Assembly: GCA_038503035.1 (NCBI GenBank) | Contig: JAVSML010020408.1 | Location: 308,436 to 372,435 of the forward strand | Direction of reading: 5' to 3' | Source of the DNA: Crocodylus rhombifer | Lineage: Eukaryota; Chordata; Crocodylia; Crocodylidae | DNA length: 64,000 nucleotides | Shown here: positions 49,385 through 61,429 of the stretch, one piece after another | Layout: each line of letters opens with the position of its first letter | How positions within the stretch are numbered: position 1 is the stretch's first letter | Notes under the pieces: model-generated | What the model saw: only the letters and a program-made list of their open reading frames with translations | Databases searched by the model: none | Told to the model about the DNA's origin: nothing | Translations under genes and position numbers: made by a program

Positions 49385-49516
49385 GTCATGCACAAGCTTC
49401 ACTTTGCATGGAACTCAAGCATGTGCTTAAGTACGGGAAAGACAAGATGAAACACTTTAATCAAATCAAGTGCACCGTAATACATTTGGCTCTATTATAT
49501 CTTCCAGTGTGAGGTA

Positions 49517-49706
49517 GGAAGCCATGAGCTTACGGAGGCTATCTAGAACGCCTCTGCTGGTTATCGTTCTCCTCTTCCCAGATAGATTTACACCCTCGTG
49601 GCACCTAGCTCATGTAAGTCACCCTCGTGTAACCGTCTCTGTTGTACGCTGCTTCCCAAAAGATGGTGGATGACAGAACAGGAAAATATCAGTCCTCCAC
49701 TCCGAG
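49517..49706. repeat. Long inverted repeat, left arm
   Basis: The core 49528-49702 (175 bp) is the reverse complement of 50442-50616 (175 bp) with no gap and, by eye, five mismatches, all transitions. The outer word GGAAGCCAT at 49517-49525 is also mirrored at 50637-50645, after a spacer that differs in length between the arms. It lies 130 bases after solo LTR copy 3 but shares no sequence with it. Confidence 0.9.
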
Positions 49707-50436
49707 AGTAGTGTTGTTTTTAAATGTCTAGGCTACAGAGATCAAAGAGAACCTTGCAGCTAAAATGTCTCCTGATTTATTTACTGTTTCTGTTGTTTAC
49801 CTGACTATTTCTGTGGTCTATATTTGCAACTAACCTACTAATTCCTTTGTAAAGTGTTGTATAAATGGACAGTGCTATGCAGAGGTGTTTAATAACTAAT
49901 AATCTAGCTCTGCTTGTTACCCTTAATCTTTTTTCAGAGGCAAGTGAAATCTGGTGACTTGAGTGCCCAAGATATTTTTTTCCACACACACAGCTTGGTT
50001 CTTCATAGGGAAAGCTCCGTGAATGAACTGAGACTGTTTGGTTCTGCCATAGCATGGTTGTATTAGAATTTAGGAACAAAGTTATATGAATGATGGACTG
50101 CACGTAACCGAGAGAGTTGCATATAATCGTTACTCCCTAGACTGAAATAAAAGGTCCACTTAACTCACAGTCCATGTAAGTTATCCAAAGGAAACAAAAG
50201 AAAGCAGTAACAGAGATGTCTAGCATGTGTACAGTACTGGTATGTGGCTGTCTAATCCAGGGCTTTTTCCCTTAATTGAGCACGGCACTCTCTTAGGGCC
50301 CAGTCTTAGATCTACCGAGGTGAATAACAGAGCTCCTTTTGATTTTAGTGGCAGAGGGCTGGACCATACAAGGTGACCCTCATCTTTGTAGCCAAACTGT
50401 GTTACTTGTCAGGGATGGTGTTTCAGAGGAGTGGTG

Positions 50437-50645
50437 TTTCAGAGTGGAGGACTGATATTTTCCTGTTCTGTTATCCACCATCTTTTGGGAAGCAGCGTAC
50501 AACAGAGACAGTTACACGAGGGTGACTTACATGAGCTAGGTGCCACGAGAGTGTAAATCTGTCTGGGAAGAGGAGAACGATAACCAGCAGAGGCGTTCTA
50601 GATAGCCTCTGTAAGCCAATTCAGAGTTTCAGTAGGATGGCTTCC
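50437..50645. repeat. Long inverted repeat, right arm
   Basis: Reverse complement of the left arm. The space between arms is about 730 bp of ordinary-looking, non-coding sequence. The outer part has about 20 extra bases (CAATTCAGAGTTTCAGTAGG area) not present in the left arm. No target duplication was visible outside the arms. Confidence 0.9.
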
Positions 50646-51305
50646 TTTTATGCCTTTCCTGGTCAGCAGGGACCCTTAGATGACTATCCCTTTCTTATCC
50701 AATATCTCCATCTTCCTTGTCACTTGGTTTTCTGCTCAGTGTTTATTTTTTGAGTTTCAATATCAGGGTACTCTCAATGTGTAGTTGTTGGGTGTCTCAT
50801 GTAGACCTTGTTTGGAACAGGAATAGAGAATGAGTAACATTGCACTTTTTAAAAAGTCCCCCAAATGATTTTTTTAATTAACTTTCAAAGAAAGGGAATC
50901 TCTGCAGGAAGAATTTCTTCTGTTTGTGACTTAAACTTATGGCAGGTCACATATCAGTTCAGCAACGACATGAAGAGACACGTGGTGCTTACTGGTCGGC
51001 ACCCATTGTCCAAACTGTAGTAATATTGGGACCCATGGGCTTCCATCAGTCTGAGCTAGAACAGGATCTGGACCTGTTTGCAAAAGTGTCTGATGTGGGG
51101 GTTTCCACAGGAGAAGCAAAAATTTGTGTTTAAAGTCCTGAGCCCCTGTGTTCTCTTCCCACTCCATGACAGTGGGAGTTGCTTGCTCAAATATGAAAGA
51201 GTAATTTTGAAAGCCTACGTCCAGATGTTCTGAGATGCATCATAAACATCATCATGTGCTACAGGTTTCTTTCACAATCACAGTTGTTTTGTTTTCCAAA
51301 TTTAG

Positions 51306-51704
51306 GATGACCTCAGTGAGTCCATCCAGAGCCCTCAAACCATCAAGATCAGTCATGGTACATCGTTTGATTTGCCAGTATTAAAAGTGATCCCGTTAAA
51401 GATGATGTCAAGAAGTCCCGAACACTGGAAGAGTGAAGGATGGAGCAAGTGTACCCACGTGGAAACAATGTCCTCAAAAACAGGAGACTTACTTGTGAAA
51501 AAAGTAGATGCTAATAACACTCAGAGCAGCTTGATGCCCACCCCCTGTCTTTCTCCAACTGGAAATAAACCTGACTGTAAAGAAATCCCAGAGGCCTCTG
51601 AAAAGGTGAAGGGGAGTGCAGTTGGTCAGTTAAGAGCATCAAATAGTAAGAAGTCCCACAAAAAAATCGCAAGAGAAAATTCAAGTCCGGCAGCTGAGAC
51701 ATCT
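51306..51704 (+). CDS. CFAP20DC: CFAP20DC exon H: largest tail exon, Lys/Ser-rich
   Basis: The acceptor AAATTTAG ends at 51305 and the donor GTAAGT starts at 51705, a perfect consensus donor. It has exactly 133 codons (phase 0 to 0), beginning DDLSESIQSPQTIKISHG, with the hydrophobic stretch SFDLPVLKVIPLKMM near the start and a Lys/Ser-rich end (SNSKKSHKKIARENSS). The acidic DSNEE from exon G runs straight into DDLSES, forming one acidic cluster across the junction. Four Cys are spread through the exon with no metal-binding spacing. Because phases are 0 on both sides, skipping this exon would keep the reading frame. Confidence 0.9.
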
Positions 51705-54700
51705 GTAAGTGAGTTCACTTTGGAATTAAATGATTTCCATGGTTTGAACAGAGATGCTGCAACACATTTCAGACCTATTTTATTTATTTATCATACCTAC
51801 TTTGCACCAGTTGAGAAAAAGTAGAATAGTGTTTTTTTTTCTCTAGTGTTTTCATGATCACCACAGTGTTTTACTGATAACCAGTAAGCAAAGCACAGTT
51901 TCGTTCCTATACTGGGTTTTCCAGTATTAGACTGACATTATCTTGCACATAAAAATATTACTGTAGTTGCAAGTAGAAATCAGTGAGTTTACAACCAAAA
52001 GGCAGTATGCTCGTACAGTCCCACAACTTGGGTTCTCAGACAGTGTGAACTGTAAATGCAGACATGCTGGTAGTTTTGGGCTGAAAGGCTAGAGAGGCAA
52101 ATTGACAGTTTTTTAGTAACAATCTACAGGAGAAACTATACAAAGATCATTAGCCTGTGCACTTCAGAGTTTCTCTGCAGCAGCCCAGAAACATAATAAA
52201 TGATATGATTGAAGGCTAACAGTAAGGCAGTGTCATAGACCAAATCCCCGAGCTACTCCAGAGACTGCATTCATGTCCATCAAATTGTTTTTTTTTCCCT
52301 TGTGGTTTTATTTTTTTTCCCTTTCTGTGTTTTCCATATAAGAGGACAAATGAGCCTGTTCTAAACAAGTGACATTGCTGTGCACTCCTTAACAGTGCAG
52401 GCTCTTTCCACCAACTTTTTATGTTCAGTAAATAGCTTTGAATATGGAATTAACATTTATTATTCAAGTGTGTTCTGTATGTAGAACATCAAAGCGCATA
52501 TTCTGATCATGCATTTGCTTGTCCTGTTAGGCAGGTTGCCTTTTTAACTGAGTTATCCTGCTTACGTGATTGTAGGTTTAGGAGTATCCAATACCCAATT
52601 CTCAAATATCCTCACGCATCGTCACACTTATTTCTGCCACTCAGTATTGTTCAGTTGTTTTAGCTTTGGGAAATTGTTGAATTTTTAAAGCACCAAGTAT
52701 GTTAGTCCTAACCAGAACTATGTTCTCTTTGCCCAGAAGAAGTACACTTAGTTCAGGGCAGGCAGCTCAGTGATCAGTTCACTTCCACCTATCTTGGGTA
52801 TTCCCAACAAGAAAACTGCTAGGTCCTGTAGATGGAGGCAACTTAGATAGAGACACTTTCCCCCCAAAAGCTGCTTTTGTTTTTATCCCTCCATATGTGG
52901 TCAATGAATTGATTTGTGCCATAATTTCTCCTGAATTTTTTTGGGTGGTTTACTATATATTGTGCTTATGTTCACTTGATATAACATTTTGTTACTTCAT
53001 TTTTCAGGGATTGCAGACTGTTTTCTTCCAAGATGTCTTTCTATTGCATCATTGTCATTTTTTCCTACCACCTTGCCCAGCCCATTAGGAAACATCTATT
53101 TTAGCACCTGTTATTTGAAAGTTACCTGTTCTGTTTTGGATTTGGAGTGCTCAGCTGCAAAGAAACAGAATCTCTCTTTGTGAACAGAGCTACTATATGA
53201 TTATTTTTTATTTATAATTACTATCATTATTTAGATTTATGTCTCGCCTGATTCAGAAAATTGTTGGTGAAAGCCAAGCATATGAATCTCAAAAAGTAAA
53301 TCGCTCTTCATTTTCTTGGCTTATAGCATACTTGTAGAGTGCTAGAGTGAAAAATAAACACACACTGTCACAGTCCTGATCCTCTTATCATACCTGGCCA
53401 TTGGGGAGCTTCGTGTGCAAGGAAAGAGAATTAACAGCTGGAAAGAGACGCCTAACTAGAATACAGGATGGCTCTAGCAGGAGTGGTAGCAATGAAACAA
53501 TCCTGCTAATATCTCGTCCTCCCAATCACCTTCATTGCTGCTGCAGAACATAGGAAAGAGCCAGAGGAAAATGTGGTGTAGGACCGCAGGAAACCAGGCA
53601 TAGTGATTTATAGCAGCGTTTCTAAACCCGTGGGTCATGACCCAAAAGTGGGTCGTGAGCATATATGAAAGGGTCGTGAACAAACTTTAAAAATGGATCA
53701 ACACACTTCAAAAATTTTTCTCCTTTGCAGGAGAAAAATGTGGGAAACAGTGGGTTTTCCCTTGCAGGGAGGCAGAGCTCCAGCCTGCTAGGGGCTGCTT
53801 GGGGGCCCCCACGTCCAAGCTGTGGAGTCAGTCTTAGCAGGGCTGCCATTGTGGGTAAAGTAGTCAGGTGTTAGCAGGACTGCGGTCTGAGATGGATTAT
53901 ATATACACAGTACTTGGTTAAAATTGGATATAGTGTTTTCCAAGCTGCCTTTATAGCTGGGCATTCTTTGCTCCTTTTCTTTCTTATTTCCTTGCTACAG
54001 ATTTTGTGCCAGAATGGAAATACCACTCACTGCTCTGAGTATTCTGTTTTGGTATTAAAACCAGGCTTTTTTAGCACGTCAGGAATAAAATCTACTATAT
54101 TTTCTGGTGTTAGAGTATTATAAAGATATGGGTCATTCCAGTTAATTTTAGAATAATTCTAACAGGCTGTTAGAAATGGACTTTTCTGTATATTATTACA
54201 CAATTAGAACATGTGCAAACCTAGAATTAGGGATGTTTTACATTGCAGTGGTTTTAGGTTTCCATCATATTTCAGGAAAAATATATGGAAGTAACACATC
54301 ATTAAGGATCACTAGACAAGAGTATTTTAGTCTGACTAATGTAAGGAGCTCTTCTTTCACACTCCATTTTTTAAAATGTCATTGAGCTAAGAATTGAAAG
54401 GGAAGTGATGCAGCCGGGTGACAGAGGCACTTCCATGTTGGAGGGCTTGCCGTTTCCAGGGAAGGGACCTCTTCCAATCTTCTCGTACAGAGGGTTGGTG
54501 AAAATGCGTAAAAGACTCTTAATGAAATTGATTTGCTAACTGCTTAGTAAACTTTAAGGACCTGGTTGCTTGCAATGTTTTATTCATGTTTTAATAGAGT
54601 TCTCTATTATTAAGTTCAAATATTTTTAATTAAGAAAGAAGTACAGCCCTCTGGGTAATATTGCAACCATGTAGATAGCTGGTAATTAAACTTTTCCGCA

Positions 54701-57700
54701 CGCATAACTACATTCAAACAATTCTGAATAAATCATTTGAGCCTAGTAGAATGCGAATGTCATTATGTGCATCTTTAACAGAGGACAAATGCCTTTAAAT
54801 AACAGGTTTTGTCAATCCAACAAAAGTTTAAGAGCTTAAGAAAAATGTTTCTTATCATAAGGAGAGGATATACAGAAAGACAAGATAAGCATTTAATTAC
54901 TAACTGAAGTATTCATTTTGAAAAAATTTAGGAGCATGGCAAAATTACTTTCTACATCAAAAATGTCCTATAAAATACAAAGTGAACTTAATCTCAAATT
55001 CAGTTTTCGAATTCTGTCTTTGAAAATCAGCTAAGACACTGAATTTTGTCAAAGGGTTTTGTAACTAGGCATCTGAAGCTGCAGAATACTTCCCCAACCT
55101 TCCCTTTTTTGTACAATGGAGTTTACTGAAGGGAAGGAGAAAGCAGAGGATTGATCAGTCTTCTCTTCTCTAAAGATGTTGCTTGCACTGAGGAGGAGGA
55201 GTTTTATGTGGAAGGGAAACAGACTGCCAAATTCTTGATATTTTTAAATAAGCATAAAAATATCTCAAAAGACCAAAAAAATGTAAATGGGGGATGAGGA
55301 GGATAATGGGTTTTCTTTTCTTTCTTGCCTGGATTTTTCTCTCTGAAACTCACTGAAGGGATTTCACAAGTTCATGCCATCTGAGTTATTCCATGCCAGC
55401 TAGTCTGAATGAGAGGGCTGCAAGAAGCTCTGATCAAAAGTAAACTGTATGAAGCAGAAAGTTCATCAGCAGGAGAATTCGTGAGAAAGCTTTCAACAAG
55501 TTCAGCAATAGAGAGATTATGGTAGTGAGAGCTCTTATTGAAGATTGATGCAGCAATGAAAAAGATGGGGGTTTTGCTACACAGTCTTCATGTTACGGTC
55601 ACAACTGAAAGTTACTGTATGTATATTATTGTCAGTTAGAGTTGAGAGAATCTGGCACGTGGTGTAAGAGGATTCGACTGTGGTGATAGTGATCACAGGA
55701 CAGATGAAGAAAGCAAGAAAGCCTGGGACTCAATACCCCCCACCAAAATGGAGTTAAAGCGTTAAAATGATGAGGCCAGTTGTCACTTAGACATCATGGA
55801 GATAGATGCCTTAACAACTGCATGTTTGCTGCAAAAATCCCTGGGTTAAAATATATCTAGATAAAAGTGATTTGTGCCAGCATAAATCATCAGTTTGCAT
55901 AGCAATACTGAGAAATACCAAAGCAAATTCTTTGCACTACCATGAAACCAAGAAATGCTTCTCGATCCAGAGAGAGAGATTTTGGAGAAGTTGCTGGTGA
56001 GCCATTAAGCTTGGAGACCTGGGAACACGCCAAACCTGGGGAATGCAGTTTAAATCGTTACGTTTCCAGGGTGGACTTAGCGCCATGTATCAAGAGAGAC
56101 AGGTATTCGTGCATGGTCACACCTGTGGCTGCAGGACCGCACAAATTCTGCAGTCCCAGAGCCTTTTGGCCCAATAAGGCCTGACAAGAACACAGCTACC
56201 TGCATCGGAAAATCTTGTTGCAGCGTTTAAAACTATTGTGCAGGTTCTCTCTGAGTCCATAAGTCCAGAGAAGTGTTTTCTTCAGAACAGTAGGGTAAAG
56301 GGGGCTCAAGGTGTGTGCAAAAGGTTGTGAACTAGACTTTCATCTCGATTTTACACCCACCCCAGCATCCTCTCTTTGTATACTCTGTTGTACAGGATGA
56401 ACTTGGCCACATCCGATTGAGGCTGGCTGTCAGCTGGCAGGCACCTCTGCCCATTTCAAAAAGCGTGTAAATGGGTTTTGCTTTGTTACAAATCCCCCAG
56501 TGACTTGGGCCATTCCAGGGGGCTCGCAATGTAAAAGCAGTCTGAAATGCATCAGTCTGAGACGAGTTGTCAGACCACCTCAAAAAGCATTATCCTGGAA
56601 GGCATAAACAAGTGTGAAAAGGCACCGTGGAGGTGAATGACAGAATGGGGCGAAGATGGAAGACCTGAGGAAACTGGGAATGATATCGTTGCCTTTAAAC
56701 TCGAGGATGGACCTGGCTTATTTTCCTGTCGTGTGTCGGAGGAAGTAGCTGCATCTGCACCCGTGGGGAAAACACTACACCTAGCAGCTATAAAACTCAA
56801 GAGCAAGCATCCCGAACTAGGAGAGCCCTCTGGAGCAGGGGCTCTGCCTTCCTCTAGGTGGATGGCACTGAGTGTGTCAAATGTGAAATAACAACCGCAG
56901 ACAGACACACACCAAAGCTTTGTTGTTGATCACTGCCTGGCTGTTAACACAGCTGAGGGGACGGCAGGTTTGAATGCTGCGGCTTAAAAAGCTAATTTCC
57001 AGAAGGAGCTGCCAGTGATTAACAACTGGCTGTCAGCTCAAACAGGTCTTGGTGTTCTGAAATACATTTGGTCTTGAATATTTCAGCACTTCAGCACAGT
57101 GGCTGGGAACATTTTATAAGGCACAGTTTGGCACTGTGACTCCCTCAGTTGGCTGAGAACACCGCAGGCCATTCAAAATAACTCTCATAATACAGAGGGA
57201 TTGAGCTAGATGTTGATTTTTGGATACTACACGTAGGCTTCAAAATAATGAGATAAGCTTAGTCATGAGTTTTTAAAAACATGTAATAAATGGGTTCTCC
57301 TTATTTAACACTGTTTTCTACATTGGCCTTTGCAGCGATGAAAACTAAAAAGTTCTTCCTGAAAACTGAGATTATCACAGAATCTCTTGCCTCCATAACC
57401 TGGGGCTTTCAGGAAAATGCTAAATATTGCAGACCTGCAACACTGCATATGCATGTCAGGAGTCAATAGTATGGTGGCTGCCAGTAGGTCCTGCAGAGTG
57501 GCACCAGAGATGCCGAAATTTCCTCCCCCACAATTAAAACATGATTTTGCACATCACTGGATGGGAACAGTTTCTCTGTTAATGGTGGCCACAGCCCGCA
57601 GGTAAAAATACGCTGCATGTCTAAACACAAGAAATTGAAGCACCAGAGCAGTCTAGGTGCAGAGTGAAAAGCAAGTGCCCGCCTGTTGCGTGATCTCTTG

Positions 57701-59083
57701 GCATTTCTGATAAATAGCAGGCTTCTCCGTCACGTGATCCCAGTCTCCCTCCCCCTGCTATTGCACAGTACACAGCATACAGTGCTTCAGTGCTGGGAAT
57801 ACGCACTGGGCCCCAGCCCGGCCCTTATTTCGGTGAGGAAATGAGCAGTGCTTGCTGCAATTCACCCTCAGCGGGAATCTTGATAAATCACACCCACAAA
57901 TTTGGAGGCATTTTAAAAAGCAAATGCCATGCTTAAGCAAGTCATTAGCTTGGTGGCAGTGGAAAATTCTCTCAGTAAAATAGATCCAAGCAGCAAGAGA
58001 AGCTTCCCTATGTCACCTTGCCCAAACACTTCGAACTCCCCGGGATGGGTTTGCTTCTCTTGTGTGAAGGCTTACCTAGACAACACCAATTGTTAGTTTT
58101 GATGCTAAACTTCATTCAGTAGGAGCCGGAGTAAGAATACCAATTCATTTTTGTAGTGCTGCCGCCACAGTATTGCAGCACTCAAGCCAAACTCCACCAC
58201 TTAGGATTCACAGCTCAAGTAGGAAAACTTTGTAGTCCCTATGAATGTTGCAGTGGCTCTTAACACCTCTGACTAAAAGTTTCAGAAGTCCCTCTTGTGC
58301 TGCTTGGAGAAGCAGGGATCCTGAAAGCCTCTTTTAAAAGTTGAGGTTCCGCTGAAAAAAAGAAAGCCCATTTAAGGCCCAACCTGTTGTGACATTACCT
58401 ATTTTTTCTTTTCTATTGTAAAGGTTTTCACATGAGCCAGACTTATTAATGGCAACGTAGGTGACAACGTAGCTCATTGTCATTGCAGCTTTTGGATTGA
58501 ATATGAGGCAGTGAGAAGAATGAAATGTTCTCTGTGAATTCTGCAAACTGACCCCTCTCAAATGACTGGACGTACAAAATCCAATATACACCTCAAAGTA
58601 AATGTCGCTGGGTAGTTGCCAGAGGCCAAATCATCTTTCCAAAACCCAGATCCAGTACGTCTGTTATGGAAACACTGTATGTGATGTAGCTTGTGGCAAA
58701 CACTAGACCTTCTGCTTTGTGGTCTTTGACTGCTCAGTAAATGGAGGCTTTGTCATCTTCAGCATCTTTGATTCTTGCCTTATTGGAGACCTTCTACCTG
58801 CAGAGGAACAGGGACTTCCCCGCATGCTGTTGGTTCAAACTGCTGCACTGCACAGCAGGATTTTCCAGTTTAGGAACGTATTTACAGCTGGTCCTCACCA
58901 CTGAAACAGAAATCTGTTCCTTATCCCCTTCTAATAAATAGTTTGCTTTTTTTCTTGCCATGTTAGCTGCTTCTAGAAAAAAATCTCTTCTGCTCACTCA
59001 GAGAATCTATTTTGCTTGTATATTCGCTTCCACTGTCCTTTCTGTGCTAACTTTTGCAAGTGCAATTTGGTTTCCTTTCTTAG
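51705..59083 (+). other. CFAP20DC: Intron H-I
   Basis: A 7.4-kb intron with a hAT fragment at 53.6 kb. The stretches 51.7-53.6 and 53.9-59.0 kb show no recognisable repeat or exon. Short ORFs near 55.9 and 56.6 kb lack matching splice sites and phase. Confidence 0.8.
53614..53845. mobile_element. hAT fragment, uninterrupted relative of the 1.0-kb element
   Basis: CAGCGTTTCTAAACCCGTGG is followed by GTGGGTCGTGAGCATATATG and AAAGGGTCGTGAACAAAC without a break, where the 1.0-kb copy carries its LTR. TCTCCTTTGCAGGAG (near 53717) corresponds to TCTCCTTTAAAGGAG (near 2249). The right TIR is not found, so the copy is truncated. Confidence 0.7.
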
Positions 59084-59287
59084 GAATACGACTGGAGAAA
59101 ATATCAGCCAAGTGGCCTGAGCACGTCTGAACTGCAGATGTTGGCCAGCATGAAGAGGCAGCAGAGTGAAGACTCTGAGGATAACGGGGTCCCACATGGG
59201 CTGAGCGCCTCTCAGATTGACACCTGCAATGTCAGCATCAGCACGAGCAGCGACGACACGACAACCTGGAACTCCGGCCTGTCACCC
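59084..59287 (+). CDS. CFAP20DC: CFAP20DC exon I: conserved C-terminal segment before the missing end
   Basis: The acceptor TTTCTTAG ends at 59083 and the donor GTGAGT starts at 59288. It has 68 codons (phase 0 to 0), opening [20 protein letters not shown] and ending [12 protein letters not shown]. The first part, with alternating aromatic and basic residues and [13 protein letters not shown], looks like a short amphipathic helix. The DDTTTWNS motif near the end is one I associate with the C-terminal region of mammalian C3orf67; this is memory, not alignment. GC content is clearly higher than in the surrounding introns. No stop codon is reached, so at least one more exon follows. Confidence 0.9.
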
Positions 59288-61354
59288 GTGAGTCTGTCCC
59301 TTCACTGTACTTCCGTAAAGTTGTGTGAATGGATAACCAATGCCAGTCTCCAGCAGAGGTCCAGTGGGCTCATTTAGTAAGATTTCTGTGGACATGCCTG
59401 AAAAGGTAATTCTGATATTGTAGGAATGCACACTTTTAGTAGAATTTAGCCAAGGAAATGTGGTCACTGCACAGAGTTTAAATTCCCTGTGCAGAAAGCG
59501 CTCCTCTCGCTTCAGGCCGCAGACAAAAAGAATGCTTTGCCCTCTTCCCCTCGACGCCATTGTTCAAGAAACATAATGTTCCACCCCCACGCACCCCTCC
59601 ACGGATGTGCTTTCTTTTGTAGAGCTGTAGTTTAAATGCAAGGTCAGCTGATAATTTAAAAAACAGCCCCTGCTTTGATTTAATTCAGCTCTGATCTACT
59701 TGCTTCTTCCAGTGCTGGAGAAAGAAAAACTGGTCCCCAAATGTGCGCTGCTCCAAGGAGCAGAGGAACATTTGTTATGGTTTGCTGAGAACTTGAATGC
59801 CCAAGGTCACAAAATAACATTTCAGCAGCATACAGAGGCACTTAGAGACTCTACTCCAAAGCAAGACCATCTTAGTCCATTTAACATAGTTCTTATTTCA
59901 TAGTTCGTGAAACAACAGTAAATGCTGAAAGTGGCCTGTGGTTGGGGAAGACTCAGAGCACATCTAATATGGGCAGGCTCGACCCGGGATCAGCTGCACA
60001 CGGGCACACTGGTTTGCGGTGCGAGGGGGACTGGAACTTGACTGGCTGCCAGTGACCTCCAGGGGCTGCTTGGCACTTGGGGGTTGCTGACATGCAGATC
60101 TTTTGTAATGAACAACAGCACGTTCTGCATTGGAGTTTGGTGATAGCCCAGGAAGTCGAGGCTATTTGATAAATGTACAATTATCCCCATAACAGCCAGA
60201 TTACAAAGCAGTGTTTGGAGGAGGTCAGAAACGTGGTTTTAATTGTTTAGGACATGTTGATACTGTCATTCCTTGGCGGAGTCCAGTCCAGCTTACCCTT
60301 TTCTAGGATTCACTTGATAGACTCAAACATAAGGCGTAACTTTCTGTCCCTACTCATTGGGGTCTCAAGTAAAGGAAAAGACTAGAAGCCTCATTAATTT
60401 TTGAGTAGCTTAATTATCAAGAAATGGATAAGAATATGTAGACATGTCAAGTTTGGTTTTACAGGCATTACGTGCTTAAAACAAAAAAGAACTTTTAAAA
60501 TAAAATGTCCGACTCCAATATTTAGCCAAGCATGATATGAATGCAGAGAGAGTTTGTTTGATCCTAGTGCTTTGATCAAATTCTCTACGCTTCAGACTAA
60601 TGTCTTCAGTTTAAAAATGTTTAGATATAATAAATTAGTAATTTAAAAGTGTAATTAGATGTAGCTGTGGTTATTCATAAAAGTCTTTCGTGGCCATCTC
60701 TCTACATAAATCAAGCCTACAAGGAAATCTATTGGGCTTTGAGAGAGACAGGTTTTTGAAGGTTTTTTAACTTAGGAGCAAATTCAATTAAAAAAAATAA
60801 TTTCCAACATCTGAAGCTTTCTAAGCCCAGGCAGTCAGTGTGGCCATCTTACCTGTGCAGCCCTGCTCAGGCTCCTGCTCTGGTCTTTGCAAGCTGGGCA
60901 GTGGGCCATTAGGATACCTAGGTGCCAAGTGTGCTGCCTGTTGCATTTCCAGTTTTGGAAGTGACTTGTAACATTCCTCGGAGATGTGAGATGGAGACCA
61001 CTAGGATCTGAAATCTACTGTGTATCCACAGAGCCACTGCAGCAAGGGACAGTGGCCTAGCAAGAAATACACCTCTGCCTTGACCAAGAGGAGTCTGTGG
61101 ACCAGCAAGGTGGCAGTTGATCAGTTGCTGTGACAACTACCAGGGTGCCTTTGGATACTAGTTTTGGGGGTGGATGGGAGTCTTCTAGACACCGTCAGCC
61201 ACCCCGAGTGTTGGATTGCAGTGCTATATTGGGAAAGAAGCAGGATGATACACTCATATCTCTCTAAGTGCTTTCCAGTCCAGTAGTGTTAGATTGATGT
61301 TGTAGCCATGAAGCCATGATGAGCCAGGAATGAGATCTAACTTTATCCCAACCA

Positions 61355-61398
61355 TGCAGTTGGTCCAGTAAAACGTATCACCCACAAAGATCCTTGCC
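61355..61398. mobile_element. MITE end fragment (5.8-kb family)
   Basis: CAGTTGGTCCAGTAAAACGT and ATCACCCACAAAGATCCTTG follow the right terminal part of the foldback MITE (GTTGGTCTAATAAAAGGTAT then CACC...AACCTTG). Confidence 0.45.
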
Positions 61399-61429
61399 TC
61401 TTCCAGTGCAAAAGTATCTTAGGGGAATG

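Larger units (their letters stand above)
41685..51305 (+). other. CFAP20DC: Intron G-H
   Basis: The longest intron at 9.6 kb. It holds a 42-bp tandem duplication, MITEs at 43.1 and 46.1 kb, CR1 at 44.1 kb, a hAT-like element at 45.4 kb, a solo LTR at 48.5 kb and a long inverted repeat at 49.5-50.6 kb. No extra exon was recognised. Confidence 0.8.
9910..59287 (+). other. CFAP20DC: CFAP20DC (C3orf67-like) gene body, partial at both ends
   Basis: Nine plus-strand exons with AG acceptors and GT donors give one continuous reading frame. Exon-end phases are 0, 1, 1, 0, 1, 1, 0, 0, 0, and each fits the start of the next exon. The product has a C-terminal half of a CFAP20/DUF667 domain followed by about 500 residues of Ser/Pro/polar-rich sequence. 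Such a layout is known for CFAP20 domain-containing protein (human C3orf67), a paralogue of the ciliary doublet inner-junction protein CFAP20. Its own function is little known, so a ciliary role is inference. The N-terminal domain half (upstream of the first exon) and the C-terminal exon(s) (after the last) were not located. Introns run from 1.4 to 9.6 kb. Identification is from memory of the family, not from a search. Confidence 0.85.

Noticed and set aside
56637..56891. 84-codon plus-strand ORF (also 55942-56184)
   Set aside because: No matching acceptor/donor in the phases needed between exons H and I, and no family resemblance.
59517..59633. Possible alternative terminal exon after CGCTTCAG
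   Set aside because: Phase 0 and open for about 38 codons to a stop, but the peptide is not Ser/Pro-rich like the rest and does not resemble the C-terminus I recall; the pyrimidine tract is modest.
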